Assembly: GCA_035765775.1 (NCBI GenBank) | Contig: DASTWV010000034.1 | Span: forward strand, 1-63,943 | Source of the DNA: Actinomycetota bacterium | GTDB lineage: Bacteria > Actinomycetota > CADDZG01 > JAHWKV01 > JAOPZY01 | Direction of reading: 5' to 3' | Length of the DNA stretch: 63,943 nucleotides | Part shown: positions 1-8,418 of the stretch, piece after piece | How the letters are laid out: each line of letters opens with the position of its first letter | How positions within the stretch are numbered: position 1 is the stretch's first letter | Notes under the pieces: model-generated | The model's input: the letters and a program-made list of their open reading frames with translations, nothing else | What the model was told of the DNA's origin: nothing | Databases searched by the model: none | Program-made: the position numbers and the translations under genes

Positions 1-141
1 AGCCGCAGCACCTCTTCGATCTTGCGCATGGGTAGCCTCTTCCTGGGCACGCCTGGTCCTCCTTCGAACGGCAACTGGGGAGTCGCCATTCAAGGGGACC
101 GCGTGCCCGCCTTGGTGGATCTGGACCAAGGCGCTACCCCG
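1..141. repeat. Terminal redundancy, left copy
   Basis: Identical base for base to the last 141 bases of the window. The stretch contains the first codons of the IS21 transposase gene (complement of 1-89) and its upstream leader. An exact overlap of 141 bases is what a k=141 de Bruijn assembler leaves at the ends of a circular contig, so it is best read as one locus sequenced once, giving a circle of about 63,802 bp. The caveat is that the overlap lies inside a mobile element. Confidence 0.85.
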
Positions 142-143
142 CC

Positions 144-211
144 GGGGGTCAGGTGTCCGGAATCAGCCGGAACGAGTGTCCACTTTCAACTGGACTCGGT
201 GTCCGGATTCA
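144..211. repeat. IS21 right terminal inverted repeat
   Basis: Read inward on the complement from 211, it begins TGAATCCGGACACC, continues with GAAAGTGGACAC, and ends with ATTCCGGACACCTGACCCCC. It aligns over 68 bases with the left end at 61370-61437. Each end carries three spaced copies of a GTCC/GGAC-containing unit, the multi-repeat end architecture bound by IS21-type transposases. Confidence 0.8.
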
Positions 212-657
212 ATCGGAATCGGTGTCCGGATTCGCCCGGCCTACACAGCTCCGAGCGCAACGCCGACGCACGAATCGTGCATCAGATGCAACTTTGGGGC
301 CGAACATCCATTCTCACGAGGCACGCGGATCGAGCTATGGGCCCTGCTCGTGGGGGACCATCGAACCTGGATCATCCCTCACCTCTGACTTGCGAAGTGG
401 CAGGTCAGCTGGCAGTTGTGGCTTCGGCAGGGTCGCGTTCAGCGAGTCCTGCGCCCCCCCGCTGTGCCCGACATAAGATAGATTATTACCAAACCCCGTG
501 ATAGTTGGGAATCGGCTTTATGGACCATACCATCTCTTGCTGGGACTGTAGTGAACCAGGCCGAGCCGCGTCTCTTGCAGAAGGCGAAGAGTTCCCGCGA
601 TAGACGGTCCCCATACCGCGCGCAGGTCCTTTGGGCAATGAGAGACTCGAAACCGCT
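212..657. other. Intergenic region between IS21 and the DUF262 cassette
   Basis: No convincing gene is seen. The first bases carry an extra IS-end-like motif (220-233). Around 466-545 the composition becomes AT-rich, unusual for this replicon, and includes a dif-like element. The rest is unremarkable GC-rich sequence downstream of the minus-strand membrane-protein gene, and no intrinsic terminator was recognised. Confidence 0.6.
466..493. promoter_or_regulatory. Candidate dif-like XerCD site
   Basis: Two 11-bp arms, GCCCGACATAA and TTATTACCAAA, flank a 6-bp spacer (GATAGA). The inner CATAA-N6-TTAT matches the layout of bacterial dif and plasmid resolution sites, while the outer positions match only partly. 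No recombinase gene is recognised on the plasmid, so host XerCD would have to act. It sits in an AT-rich intergenic island, where a dimer-resolution site would be expected. Confidence 0.35.
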
Positions 658-1008
658 TCACAGCAGACGCAAAGCACCCAGGGCTACCAACACCTGCCAA
701 ACCACCAGGGGCACCATAAGCATCCACACTAGGTCGAAGATCTGCAGGACGGGTTCGCTCGATCCGGAGCAGCAGGTCCGCACAACGTCTAGGCCCAGGG
801 GGACAAGAGTGAGCCATGAAATCGCGGTCACAACAGCCAACACGGCGGCGACGGCCGCCACCCTTCTCAAAGCCGAGAGTCGGGGGCCACCGTCTCGGTG
901 CCGTTCAACGTCGAGCGCTCGTGCCTGCTCGGAAGTGAAGAGGGTGATTAGAACCAGGAGCACACCAACCAGAGTCGAGGCGTCCCCGACTCGCCCGACC
1001 AGGGTCAC
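658..1008 (-). CDS. Small three-helix membrane protein of the DUF262 cassette
   Basis: 116 residues starting at GTG 1008, which overlaps the stop codon of the upstream gene (GTGA), so it is probably translationally coupled. Three hydrophobic segments are visible, at about residues 12-27, 50-73 and 88-112, separated by short basic loops; no signal peptide is evident. It is the last gene of the four-gene minus-strand cassette 3311-658. I do not recognise a family. A membrane partner is common in abortive-infection modules, but assigning that role here is inference. Confidence 0.6.
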   Translation of the reverse strand: MTLVGRVGDASTLVGVLLVLITLFTSEQARALDVERHRDGGPRLSALRRVAAVAAVLAVVTAISWLTLVPLGLDVVRTCCSGSSEPVLQIFDLVWMLMVPLVVWQVLVALGALRLL

Positions 1009-1604
1009 CGTCGTCGGCGACTGACCTCGGGTGGTGGGGCAGACAACCCGAGCGAAGAAAGTGTATCAATGTCGCCGCTATCCCTGTGCACTGTTCTTGT
1101 CATCTCGAAGCTGCGCTGGAGTGCCGAGGGCTCAGCGACATCTTGAAGATGCAGCCGAACGATTTCCGACCAAGCGGTTTCGTACGTGGCGCTCTCGGTG
1201 AACCTCAGCCGCCACTTTTCACCCGTTTCCACCGATCCCGTGGAGGTGACTGTGGCGTCTTGCCTCATGCGCAGCAGGGCCTGCTGGCGCAGTTCCTGTT
1301 CGTAGGTCGCCCGGGCATTCGTAAGTATGCTCCTAGCCGCCGACCGGGGGATTCGAAACAGCAGCTCGACTTCCCGTTCGCTCAAGATACGACCCACCCG
1401 GCGGCAGGCGTAACGGATGAGGTCGGCGCGCAACGAGGTCACCGAGGACGGCACGGGCCCGGTTCCCACAATGAGCTCCAAAGCCTCGTCAACGTGGGCG
1501 TTCAGCGTCGCATCCACCAACTGCTCGGCAGAGGCGACCTCCACGCCAGCCAATGCAACGAACTTGTCGACGGCTTCTTGCCGCTTTCCTTCGTTGATCT
1601 CCAT
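1005..1604 (-). CDS. Hypothetical helical protein of the DUF262 cassette
   Basis: 199 residues. The start at ATG 1604 was chosen because the upstream extension is the complement of other sequence, and because protein-like composition begins here (MEINEGKRQEAVDKF). Residues 1-120 look mostly helical and acidic-basic, with a stretch resembling a DNA-binding helical repeat (ILSEREVELLFRIPRSAARS). The C-terminal half is mixed alpha/beta. The stop overlaps the next gene by four bases (GTGA). No family is recognised. It sits 91 bp downstream of the DUF262-HNH gene and is probably co-transcribed with it. Confidence 0.6.
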   Translation of the reverse strand: MEINEGKRQEAVDKFVALAGVEVASAEQLVDATLNAHVDEALELIVGTGPVPSSVTSLRADLIRYACRRVGRILSEREVELLFRIPRSAARSILTNARATYEQELRQQALLRMRQDATVTSTGSVETGEKWRLRFTESATYETAWSEIVRLHLQDVAEPSALQRSFEMTRTVHRDSGDIDTLSSLGLSAPPPEVSRRRR

Positions 1605-1695
1605 GGTTCCTCTGATCTGGGGGGCTAGGCCGCCAAGTCTAGATCGTCGCGGGAGAAGCCCGCGCTGAGGGCTCAACTGAATGGCGCGGCAGTTC

Positions 1696-2883
1696 CTATC
1701 GAGCACCCTTGGCAAGGTTGTGCGTCGGGCACAGCACCTGCGCGTTTGCCAAGGTGGTGGCGCCTCCCTTCGCCCAAGCCTCGACGTGATCCGCATGAAA
1801 CGAGGCGAAGTCGACAACAAGACCACATCCACTGTGCTGGCATCTGCCGCCATCGCGGTAATACATCGCGGCGCGCTCCTCGGGACTGAATATTCGCTTC
1901 GGATCACGACGTGGGATGTCCGGGGCGAACTCAGCCAGTCCCCCGAGGACGTACCGATGCCTGGTTTCCAAGGAGCGCTTCTGGTCTGATGAGTGAGCGA
2001 GCGCGAGCCGAAAGTCGCCATAAGCCGCATCGTCGCCTAGGTGCTTCTGGTCGAGCATTCGCATCGCGTGCAGCACGGCCTGCTCGCTGCCTGCAAACAC
2101 CAGATCCGTCCACAACGAGTAGATCCCGTAGGCTACTGACACGACTTGACCCCGGTTCCTTAATACGGGATCCCTCGTGCTGAAGACCCCACCGAGCCAG
2201 TCGATAACCTGCCGGAGCCGCTTTGCATTGTCATCCGGCGCCCAAGCGGCCCGGGTCCTGTACAGCGTGAGCAGATCAGACTTGCGAACGTCGCCGAAGC
2301 CTTCGACCGCAAGCCGAGCAAGCTGCGAAGCCACGTGGCGATGTGCGCCACGATTGCTGGAGAAAGCGACCCGCTCGGAGAAGAACGCCTTCTCGGCCAG
2401 CGCTTGCACGAAGTCGTGCATGCCTCCCGCAACAGCGTTCAATTCCTCCGCAGCGTTGAGCCGGACGCCCATCTGCAGCCGGAGAAACATCTCTCGAATG
2501 GCCTCGTCATCGGCGTCCCTGATCACCGAGAAGCTCAGCTGGTAGTCATCGATCGCGTCCGAAACGTCGATCGGGACCGATGCATAGCTTCGGCCGGCGA
2601 GGTGAACGCCAGACTCCCTCGGAAGCTTCAACTCGTTCGCCAGGAAGGCCACGATCGCGTTGAGCCGTTGCTGACCATCCACAACTTCGGACGGTCCACC
2701 ATCGACCTCACGGATGAAGAACTTCGGCAAGTCGTACCCGCGAAGCATGCTGTCGATTAGCAATGATTGCCGGCGTCGACTCCAAACGCTTCCACGCTGG
2801 TACTCGGGTGCCAGGTCGATCTCGCCCTTCTGGAGCCTCTTGTACACGCTCAGAGCAGAAAGCTGCTTCGCGTCGACCTTCAT
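1696..2883 (-). CDS. DUF262-HNH endonuclease (GmrSD-like)
   Basis: 395 residues. The N-terminal two thirds is a DUF262 (GmrS-type, ParB-fold) domain: an N-terminal segment of the YQRGxVW type at about 28-35 and the DGQQR nucleotide-binding motif at 69-73. The C-terminal 50 residues form an HNH nuclease: CQHSGC, then HADHVEAWAKGG, then CPTHN, providing metal and catalytic positions. In the GmrSD family the DUF262 part hydrolyses NTP and gates DNA cleavage, often of modified phage DNA. The start overlaps the upstream gene (ATGA, 2880-2883). A role as a type IV-like anti-phage nuclease is inferred from the family. Confidence 0.85.
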   Translation of the reverse strand: MKVDAKQLSALSVYKRLQKGEIDLAPEYQRGSVWSRRRQSLLIDSMLRGYDLPKFFIREVDGGPSEVVDGQQRLNAIVAFLANELKLPRESGVHLAGRSYASVPIDVSDAIDDYQLSFSVIRDADDEAIREMFLRLQMGVRLNAAEELNAVAGGMHDFVQALAEKAFFSERVAFSSNRGAHRHVASQLARLAVEGFGDVRKSDLLTLYRTRAAWAPDDNAKRLRQVIDWLGGVFSTRDPVLRNRGQVVSVAYGIYSLWTDLVFAGSEQAVLHAMRMLDQKHLGDDAAYGDFRLALAHSSDQKRSLETRHRYVLGGLAEFAPDIPRRDPKRIFSPEERAAMYYRDGGRCQHSGCGLVVDFASFHADHVEAWAKGGATTLANAQVLCPTHNLAKGAR

Positions 2884-3311
2884 TTGTCGCGGCCCTCACT
2901 CCATGGCGGAGCGCTCTGTTCCGCGGCTCTCAGAAAACCGAGCACGTCAAAGCCATGCTGTTGCAGCCGCTCTTTCGCCACGCGACGTTCCTCTTCAGTG
3001 AACAGGTTCTCATACCAGGGAAGCAGCACGTACGCCTCGACGCTCCTATCCAGTCGCCGATGTTCCCACAGGGTGGTGAACCCGTCTGACGCGTCCGGTC
3101 CTCTGAGTAACACGCGCGCAGCCGCGATGCCGCCATGTCGGGCTACCATTTGGTTGAATCGCGTGGGGCTGTATCCGATCTCGCGCTTCAAGACTTCCCC
3201 GCCATTGACCATGTCACGGTGAAACGCCCGTTCCGCCTCATCCATACTCCAGGTCACCCTTCCTAGAAGGCGCCAACGCGTCGCTCGCTGGGCCAGAACC
3301 TGGGCATCCAT
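2880..3311 (-). CDS. Small protein with a conserved 'SEGF/DGFTTLWE' type domain
   Basis: 143 residues, first gene of the cassette. The segment from about residue 45 (GYSPTRFNQMVARHGG) through GPDASDGFTTLWEHRRLD to VLLPWYENLFTEEE matches a short conserved module I have seen repeatedly in hypothetical actinobacterial proteins, often next to nuclease or restriction genes. I do not know a biochemical function for it. Its last codons overlap the DUF262-HNH gene by four bases, which argues for a fixed partner ratio. It may be an accessory or specificity subunit. Confidence 0.6.
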   Translation of the reverse strand: MDAQVLAQRATRWRLLGRVTWSMDEAERAFHRDMVNGGEVLKREIGYSPTRFNQMVARHGGIAAARVLLRGPDASDGFTTLWEHRRLDRSVEAYVLLPWYENLFTEEERRVAKERLQQHGFDVLGFLRAAEQSAPPWSEGRDK

Positions 3312-3399
3312 CGATGCCTACGTGCATGGTCCCCAGATCAATGGAAGTTCGCCAGAAGGCGTTGACCTGGGGGTAAGTCGTCACGAGAGACCGCGTGCC

Positions 3400-6300
3400 T
3401 TAGCGGACAGCCTCGCGCCGGATGAGGCGTAGCCGGCGCCGGGGGCTGTTCCCGTTGACCTCGGACACCAACGCGGGTGGGACGCCGCTAGTGTCCAACG
3501 TGGACGTCTGACGGGCGCCGGCGGCGGAAAGTAGCGAGCGGTAAAGCTCTTCCGCGCGAGGTCCGGGCGGTGGCAGCGTGGCGGCGCTCAGAAGGGCCTG
3601 GTATCGGCCGTAGAGGTCGATCAGACCCGGCCGGTCGTCGAGTCCTCGAGGGCCCGCTGCACCCTGGCAGCGCAGCGCGCACAACCACAGGTCTTCGTTG
3701 AGAATGCCGGCGAGCAGGGGCTCGAGGGCGTCCAGTGCTTCGCGAGGCCTGTTTGCAGCGCAGAGGTGCTCGGCGAGGGTCAGCGCCGCCCAGGCGACTT
3801 TGCTCTGCTGCGTGGTGCGCAGGTTCTCCTTCTCCACCCAAGCCACGGCCTCGCTATTGCGGTCCGGGTCGAGGAGGGTCCCGGTGTAAGTTGCGAGCAT
3901 CCTCCGGAGGGCAGCGATGGATTCCGGATGCGCCTTCGCGGCGGCCCAGGCACGGTCGAACTCGGCGACGTCGACTTCGATGCCGAGCTCGGTCGCGAGG
4001 CGGTAACCCTGCCCAGACTGCTGCGCGATGAGCTCGGTCCCCTTGGGTGGCACTTCGCCCGGGTTGCTGGAGGTCCACGACGCCAGGAGCCACCGGCGTG
4101 CCTCCGACACTGCGGCGTACAGGTCCTGATGGGTGGAGCGGAGGTCATCCCCCTTGTTTAAGGCCTGCCGTACTTGATCGGCGTCTACCCATCCTGGGTG
4201 GGCGGCCAGGAACGCTAGAGCGTCTCGGGTAGCCCTCCTCCCCCGGCCGGGCTGGGCCACTCTCTCTCCGCGAGCGTCCGTGACGCGCAGGGTGCCGAAG
4301 AGGCCAACGTGGACCACTGCTTTACTGGCCACCAGCTGCAGCTGCTCGTCGCCATCGTCGGGGTCTTCGTACGGTGGCCAGTCGGTGTCCGGTACCTCGA
4401 CATTGTCAGGAGGTTCCTCGTCGGCGACGGGTGCCAGCTCATCCAGCACGGGTTGCGGGAGGAGGCACGGGCTCAGGGATTCACGATCGATACCCTCGCC
4501 CTCCATATAGAGAATGCCGTCGGCGTTCAGGATCAGCTGGCGGGGCGCAACGCGGTAATCGCCGACAATCACAGCGCCGATGCCTAGGCCCTGGCTGCGG
4601 GTGAGGAGCGGGACCCACGCTTCGACCTCGCCGGCGGGCAGGATCAGGACACTGGCCCGCACACGGTCGTCCGGGTGAGTGATGACGTGGGTGGCCAAGT
4701 CTTGCAGCTGGTGCCCGGCGATGACTGTGGCGTTGGTTTGTAGCAGCTCCTCCAGCTCGAGGCGAACGGACTCCTGCTCCCCCAGCGAGACGTGACGCAC
4801 CGGCACAAGTTCGGAGTCGGTCTCGGCAAAGCCCGGCGGTAGAGCTCCGCCAACGACAATGACCTCGAGGTCGTCGGGCAGGCAGCGCGCCCGGGCCGCC
4901 AGGATCATGGCTGCGACCAGCGATGGCGCCTCCCCCCCGTCCGCGGCAATGTGCCCGCCCAGCAGCGGGGCGTGGAGCGTGCTGTCGTTTCGGCTGCCAA
5001 CCGGGACCAAAATGCCGTCGGCGAGCGCGTTCATTCCCCGGACGATCGGTGCCGGCGCGCTGTCGGAGATCAGACCCGCGAGCCGATTGCCGACAGGCCG
5101 GAACTCCACCCGGACATGTTCGTCCTCGTAAAGGTCGGGACACGGTGCGTCGGCAGCGACGTCCAGGACGAAGGTGGTTGGCTCACCCTCCCAGCAGCTG
5201 AGGACCTTGGGCACCACTCCCCCGTTGGCGTTCGCCCAGCGCTGCAACACGGTTTCGGCCAGGGCGCCGAGGCCGTCGAAAGCCGGCCCGAGGCCGGAAG
5301 TCCTGAGGGTCGAGAGGATCTCGCCCTCAGGCTCGAGGCGGACTGGGGTCCCGTCCAGGTGGGCCTCATGGAGACGCCGCGCTCGCGCCCGGTGGCGCAG
5401 GGCGAGCAGCAGCCCGGCGCTGGAGCCAGCAAGGACGACCCCGCCAGGGACTTCAATGGGGAAACCGTGCGTGCGGCCGTGACCCTGGGATCGCCTCACG
5501 TTGGTAACTGGCGCCACCGTTGTATTCGTGGCCGGGGTGAGGGCGGATGCGGTCGTGGGCGACACAACGGGGACGGCCGGCGCCGGGGCCTGAGGGCTGA
5601 CCGGCGCGGGGGTCACAGCCGATACCGGCGGTTTCACGGCCGGGAGGGGCTCAGCCGGGACGACGGGGACAGTTGCGGCCGCCGGCGGTGCTGGCGCCGT
5701 GATGCGGGCAGGGGCCGACACGCTCGGAGGGATCACGAGGGTCCATCCCGCCTCGATGAATCGGGGCCGGTCCAGCCGTTCGCCGTACGGACCCACCACT
5801 CGGTTGTGGTTGGCGCTGAATAGCTGACTCGAGCGCTCGGCGATCTCTGTCTCGCTGGTCCCCGCCGGCGCGTAGTGGGCGGCGATGCTGTACAGGCTCT
5901 CGCCTTCGGCGACGGTGTGAAGCACGGCGGCCGGCCGACTATCAACGCCATTGCCGGGTGCACATGGGATGGCTAGCTGGTCGCCGGGGTGGATCAGGTT
6001 CGGGTTCTTGATCTGCGGGTTGGCGCCAGCGATGGCGCGCCACTGGGAGGCGTCGCCGCAGTCGGCCAGGGCGACGCTCGAGAGAGTGTCACCCCGGGTC
6101 ACCGTGTACGTGGCGCCTCTGTCGGTTGAGCCATCGGGGGCGGGTGAATGTGCCGGCGTGAGTGCGGGCAAGGGTGTGGGGCTCGGGCTGGGCGGGGCGA
6201 GTTGCGTGACTGCCTGGCCTGCCGGCAGGTGGCCGATGGAGGCGGATGCCCTCAGTGCGGGCGCCATGACTGCCGCGACGAAGACGGTGTCGAGAATGAC

Positions 6301-6663
6301 GCGGACGGACGTTGGGACTACACGATTGCGGATACTGAGGACGGCGCTCGCCGGGCCTTTGAATCTCAGGTGATGGGCGACGAAGCCCAGCAGGCTGAGC
6401 ACCGTGATGGTCAGGCAGTAGGCCCACAGGGCCCAGACGACCCATACCCCTACGTGCGCGAGCGCAGTCAGCTTCACGCTCGCCGGCGCTAGGGCGAAGG
6501 CGTGGAGGGACTGCCCTGACGGCGCTGCCGGACGGTGGAGGCCTCCGTTTGGGTGGATGGTCGTGAGGAGAATCGCCGGGACGCCAATAACGACCGCGAG
6601 AACCTCGAAGCCGGCGGCAAAGCGCCTCGGCCTGGCAGTGTAGGTAGGCAAGCGGCGGGACAT
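3400..6663 (-). CDS. Membrane-anchored LysM-BTAD protein of the Tad cluster
   Basis: 1087 residues from ATG 6663, five bases after the upstream gene. Order: three membrane segments in the first 140 residues (about 18-36, 65-97, 121-140); a Pro/Ala linker; LysM 1 at 186-233 (YTVTRGDTLSSVA); LysM 2 at 249-316; a long Pro/Val-rich linker; a fourth hydrophobic segment followed by RHRARARR; a roughly 300-residue central region; and a C-terminal winged helix plus BTAD domain (about 790-1060). LysM binds peptidoglycan and BTAD is typical of SARP-like activators. Such fusions accompany actinobacterial Tad loci. A wall-sensing regulatory role is inferred. Confidence 0.8.
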   Translation of the reverse strand: MSRRLPTYTARPRRFAAGFEVLAVVIGVPAILLTTIHPNGGLHRPAAPSGQSLHAFALAPASVKLTALAHVGVWVVWALWAYCLTITVLSLLGFVAHHLRFKGPASAVLSIRNRVVPTSVRVILDTVFVAAVMAPALRASASIGHLPAGQAVTQLAPPSPSPTPLPALTPAHSPAPDGSTDRGATYTVTRGDTLSSVALADCGDASQWRAIAGANPQIKNPNLIHPGDQLAIPCAPGNGVDSRPAAVLHTVAEGESLYSIAAHYAPAGTSETEIAERSSQLFSANHNRVVGPYGERLDRPRFIEAGWTLVIPPSVSAPARITAPAPPAAATVPVVPAEPLPAVKPPVSAVTPAPVSPQAPAPAVPVVSPTTASALTPATNTTVAPVTNVRRSQGHGRTHGFPIEVPGGVVLAGSSAGLLLALRHRARARRLHEAHLDGTPVRLEPEGEILSTLRTSGLGPAFDGLGALAETVLQRWANANGGVVPKVLSCWEGEPTTFVLDVAADAPCPDLYEDEHVRVEFRPVGNRLAGLISDSAPAPIVRGMNALADGILVPVGSRNDSTLHAPLLGGHIAADGGEAPSLVAAMILAARARCLPDDLEVIVVGGALPPGFAETDSELVPVRHVSLGEQESVRLELEELLQTNATVIAGHQLQDLATHVITHPDDRVRASVLILPAGEVEAWVPLLTRSQGLGIGAVIVGDYRVAPRQLILNADGILYMEGEGIDRESLSPCLLPQPVLDELAPVADEEPPDNVEVPDTDWPPYEDPDDGDEQLQLVASKAVVHVGLFGTLRVTDARGERVAQPGRGRRATRDALAFLAAHPGWVDADQVRQALNKGDDLRSTHQDLYAAVSEARRWLLASWTSSNPGEVPPKGTELIAQQSGQGYRLATELGIEVDVAEFDRAWAAAKAHPESIAALRRMLATYTGTLLDPDRNSEAVAWVEKENLRTTQQSKVAWAALTLAEHLCAANRPREALDALEPLLAGILNEDLWLCALRCQGAAGPRGLDDRPGLIDLYGRYQALLSAATLPPPGPRAEELYRSLLSAAGARQTSTLDTSGVPPALVSEVNGNSPRRRLRLIRREAVR
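5621..5635. promoter_or_regulatory. Variant of the dispersed palindrome in the LysM-BTAD gene
   Basis: GATACCGGCGGTTTC: the 15-bp palindrome with G at the centre and one arm mismatch. Weaker than the exact copies but far above chance similarity. Confidence 0.35.
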
Positions 6664-6668
6664 TTTGG

Positions 6669-7727
6669 TCAACCCCGGGCCGTAACGAGGCTGTCGATGA
6701 TCTGGACGGGGTAACTGAGCGTTGCGCTGCGCCGGATGGCCGGTAGCGGGATCTGGGGGCCGCCGTTGACCGAGTAGCTCACCGCGAAGTTGAAGGTCAG
6801 CGAAACCGTGACGCTGGAACTCGGCGCCGTCCAGCAGTGCGTCACCGAGCCCGGCACGATGGCGTCGATATGGGTCGGAGTACCGTCGAAGGTGCAGTCG
6901 GCGTGCGCGGTGGCGGGGGTGTATGCCGCTTGCCACGGAACACCAAGCGACGAGCTCGACAGTGGCGGGGACCCGTCACCGAAGGTCCAGACGTACGAGG
7001 TCGGCGTGGCCACGATGGCGATGCTGACGCCAGGCGTGGGGGGCGTCACTCGAATCGGCCCGCCGTTGTAGCCGGTGGCGTAGAACCAGGTATCCACATG
7101 CACCGTACCCCCGCCTACTGGCGGGTTGGCTTGGATGGCAACGTTCGGCATACGGATCTGGCCGGCGGCGGACTCAGCGATGGTCTGGATCTGCGCCGGT
7201 GTCGGAGCCCGCACTGGGGCCGGGGCACCCGGCTTAGGTGGGGTCAGGAACGCGAACCCCTTCGGCACCCCGCTGCAGGAGACGATTACGAGGGTATCCG
7301 AGCCCATGTTGTTCGAGCTGACGGTTCCATAGTTGGGCAGGGGTTGCCCGTTGTACGTCACCTGCGTCCCTGGGGGCGGGGTCGAGGCCTGGGGCCCGAC
7401 CACATCGCGGAAGGGTAGTTGGACTCCTGACGGGATAGTGGTGCTCGCCGTGCACGATGGCCCCGAACGATGGGGGCCCGACTTCGGCACGCTGGACCCC
7501 GAACCGGCTTGCACGTTCGTGGCGCCACCACCCACTGCGTAATCGACGGTCCCGTTTTGCTGGTTGGTCGTCGCAAGGGCTGTGAAGGTACTGCCATCTG
7601 GCAACAGCGACACTGGAGGGGATATTGGAGCTGCCGGTGCTGGCGACGGAGGAGGTTGGGCGACGGCCGGAGCCGCGATTAAGAGCAATCCAGTTGTGAC
7701 GCTGAGTATGCCTGCGAGCCTGCTCAC
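6669..7727 (-). CDS. Secreted PKD-like protein of the Tad cluster
   Basis: 352 residues with a clear signal peptide (MSRLAGILSVTTGLLLIAAPAVA, cleavage after AVA) followed by a Pro-rich stretch. The mature part is Ser/Thr/Pro/Gly-rich and beta-like. YVWTFGDGS near residue 255 is the hallmark of PKD folds. Cysteine pairs (for example SC at about 92 and 150) suggest an extracellular protein. It lies in the Tad transcription unit, overlapping the preceding gene by four bases, so a surface or pilus-associated role is likely but unproven. Confidence 0.7.
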   Translation of the reverse strand: MSRLAGILSVTTGLLLIAAPAVAQPPPSPAPAAPISPPVSLLPDGSTFTALATTNQQNGTVDYAVGGGATNVQAGSGSSVPKSGPHRSGPSCTASTTIPSGVQLPFRDVVGPQASTPPPGTQVTYNGQPLPNYGTVSSNNMGSDTLVIVSCSGVPKGFAFLTPPKPGAPAPVRAPTPAQIQTIAESAAGQIRMPNVAIQANPPVGGGTVHVDTWFYATGYNGGPIRVTPPTPGVSIAIVATPTSYVWTFGDGSPPLSSSSLGVPWQAAYTPATAHADCTFDGTPTHIDAIVPGSVTHCWTAPSSSVTVSLTFNFAVSYSVNGGPQIPLPAIRRSATLSYPVQIIDSLVTARG

Positions 7728-8407
7728 TTTTTGAAGTCCTGGAAGTGCTCACTCGCTTTCCACGTGCCGTCCTCGATTACGAACGAGAAGCTCGATGTCA
7801 CCGAAGTCGCCGGTGCGGGTGACCCAACAGGCTCTAAGGTCGTCGGTTTCACATACTGCGCAGTCTCGGTCGACTGGATGTGAATCGACACGAAGCTGTA
7901 CGGCTGAGGCGACATCACTACCCGCAACACTGTCACTTGGGTGCCGGTGCTCAATCCGTAGCCGGACTGCTGCAGGGTCTGAAACCTTTGCTTTAACGCA
8001 CCGAGCTCATCACCGGTTGCGACCAGTGGAAGTACGGAAGCGTCGAGCCTTTCCGACGATTGATTCACAACCTCGTTGAATCGGTTCATTACTTCCAACA
8101 TTACGGCCTGCTGCTGATCCGCTGGCAACGCAGCGAAGGCCTCGAAAGTCGTAGCCGGGACGGGGGCGGGCAACGAGGGCGTGCCTCCCGGCGGACTCGC
8201 CGAATTGCCCGGAGTTGGCTGGTGGTGCTGCGTCCAGTGTCCGAGGACGAGCCAACCGCCGGCGGTCAGCGCCACCACAACCACGAATGTGAGCGCGGCC
8301 CACCCGAGCCGCGAGCGGTGCTCCTCCGGGGGCGCAGGCCACGGGCCCGGGGGTCCTATCGGTGGCGGCGCCCCGACCTCAGGCTTGGTCTCAGTTCTCC
8401 TGGCCAT
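7724..8407 (-). CDS. Single-pass exported protein of the Tad cluster
   Basis: 227 residues: about 33 cytoplasmic residues rich in Pro, one transmembrane helix (WAALTFVVVVALTAGGWLVL), then an extracytoplasmic domain starting with a Pro/Ser linker. The outer domain (EAFAALPADQQQAVMLEVMNRF onward) is alpha/beta and ends TWKASEHFQDFKK, reminiscent of small NTF2/DUF-type export-associated domains, though I cannot name a family. It lies between the pseudopilin genes and the PKD-like gene and overlaps the latter by four bases. Confidence 0.7.
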   Translation of the reverse strand: MARRTETKPEVGAPPPIGPPGPWPAPPEEHRSRLGWAALTFVVVVALTAGGWLVLGHWTQHHQPTPGNSASPPGGTPSLPAPVPATTFEAFAALPADQQQAVMLEVMNRFNEVVNQSSERLDASVLPLVATGDELGALKQRFQTLQQSGYGLSTGTQVTVLRVVMSPQPYSFVSIHIQSTETAQYVKPTTLEPVGSPAPATSVTSSFSFVIEDGTWKASEHFQDFKK

Positions 8408-8418
8408 CGTGGCCTCCC

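Larger units (their letters stand above)
1..211 (-). mobile_element. IS21-family element, right end (continues from window end)
   Basis: Once the circle is closed, the element runs from 61370 through the window end to about 211, roughly 2.65 kb, slightly above the usual IS21 range. This piece holds the 5' end of istA (complement of 1-89), its leader, and the right terminal repeat. No clear target duplication is visible: the flanks just outside 61370 and 211 do not match. A further copy of the terminal motif lies just outside at about 220-233, so the true right tip could be there. Confidence 0.75.

Noticed and set aside
22-501. Open frames on the plus strand at the window start
   Set aside because: They are complements of istA and of the IS end, with no ribosome site and no protein-like composition.
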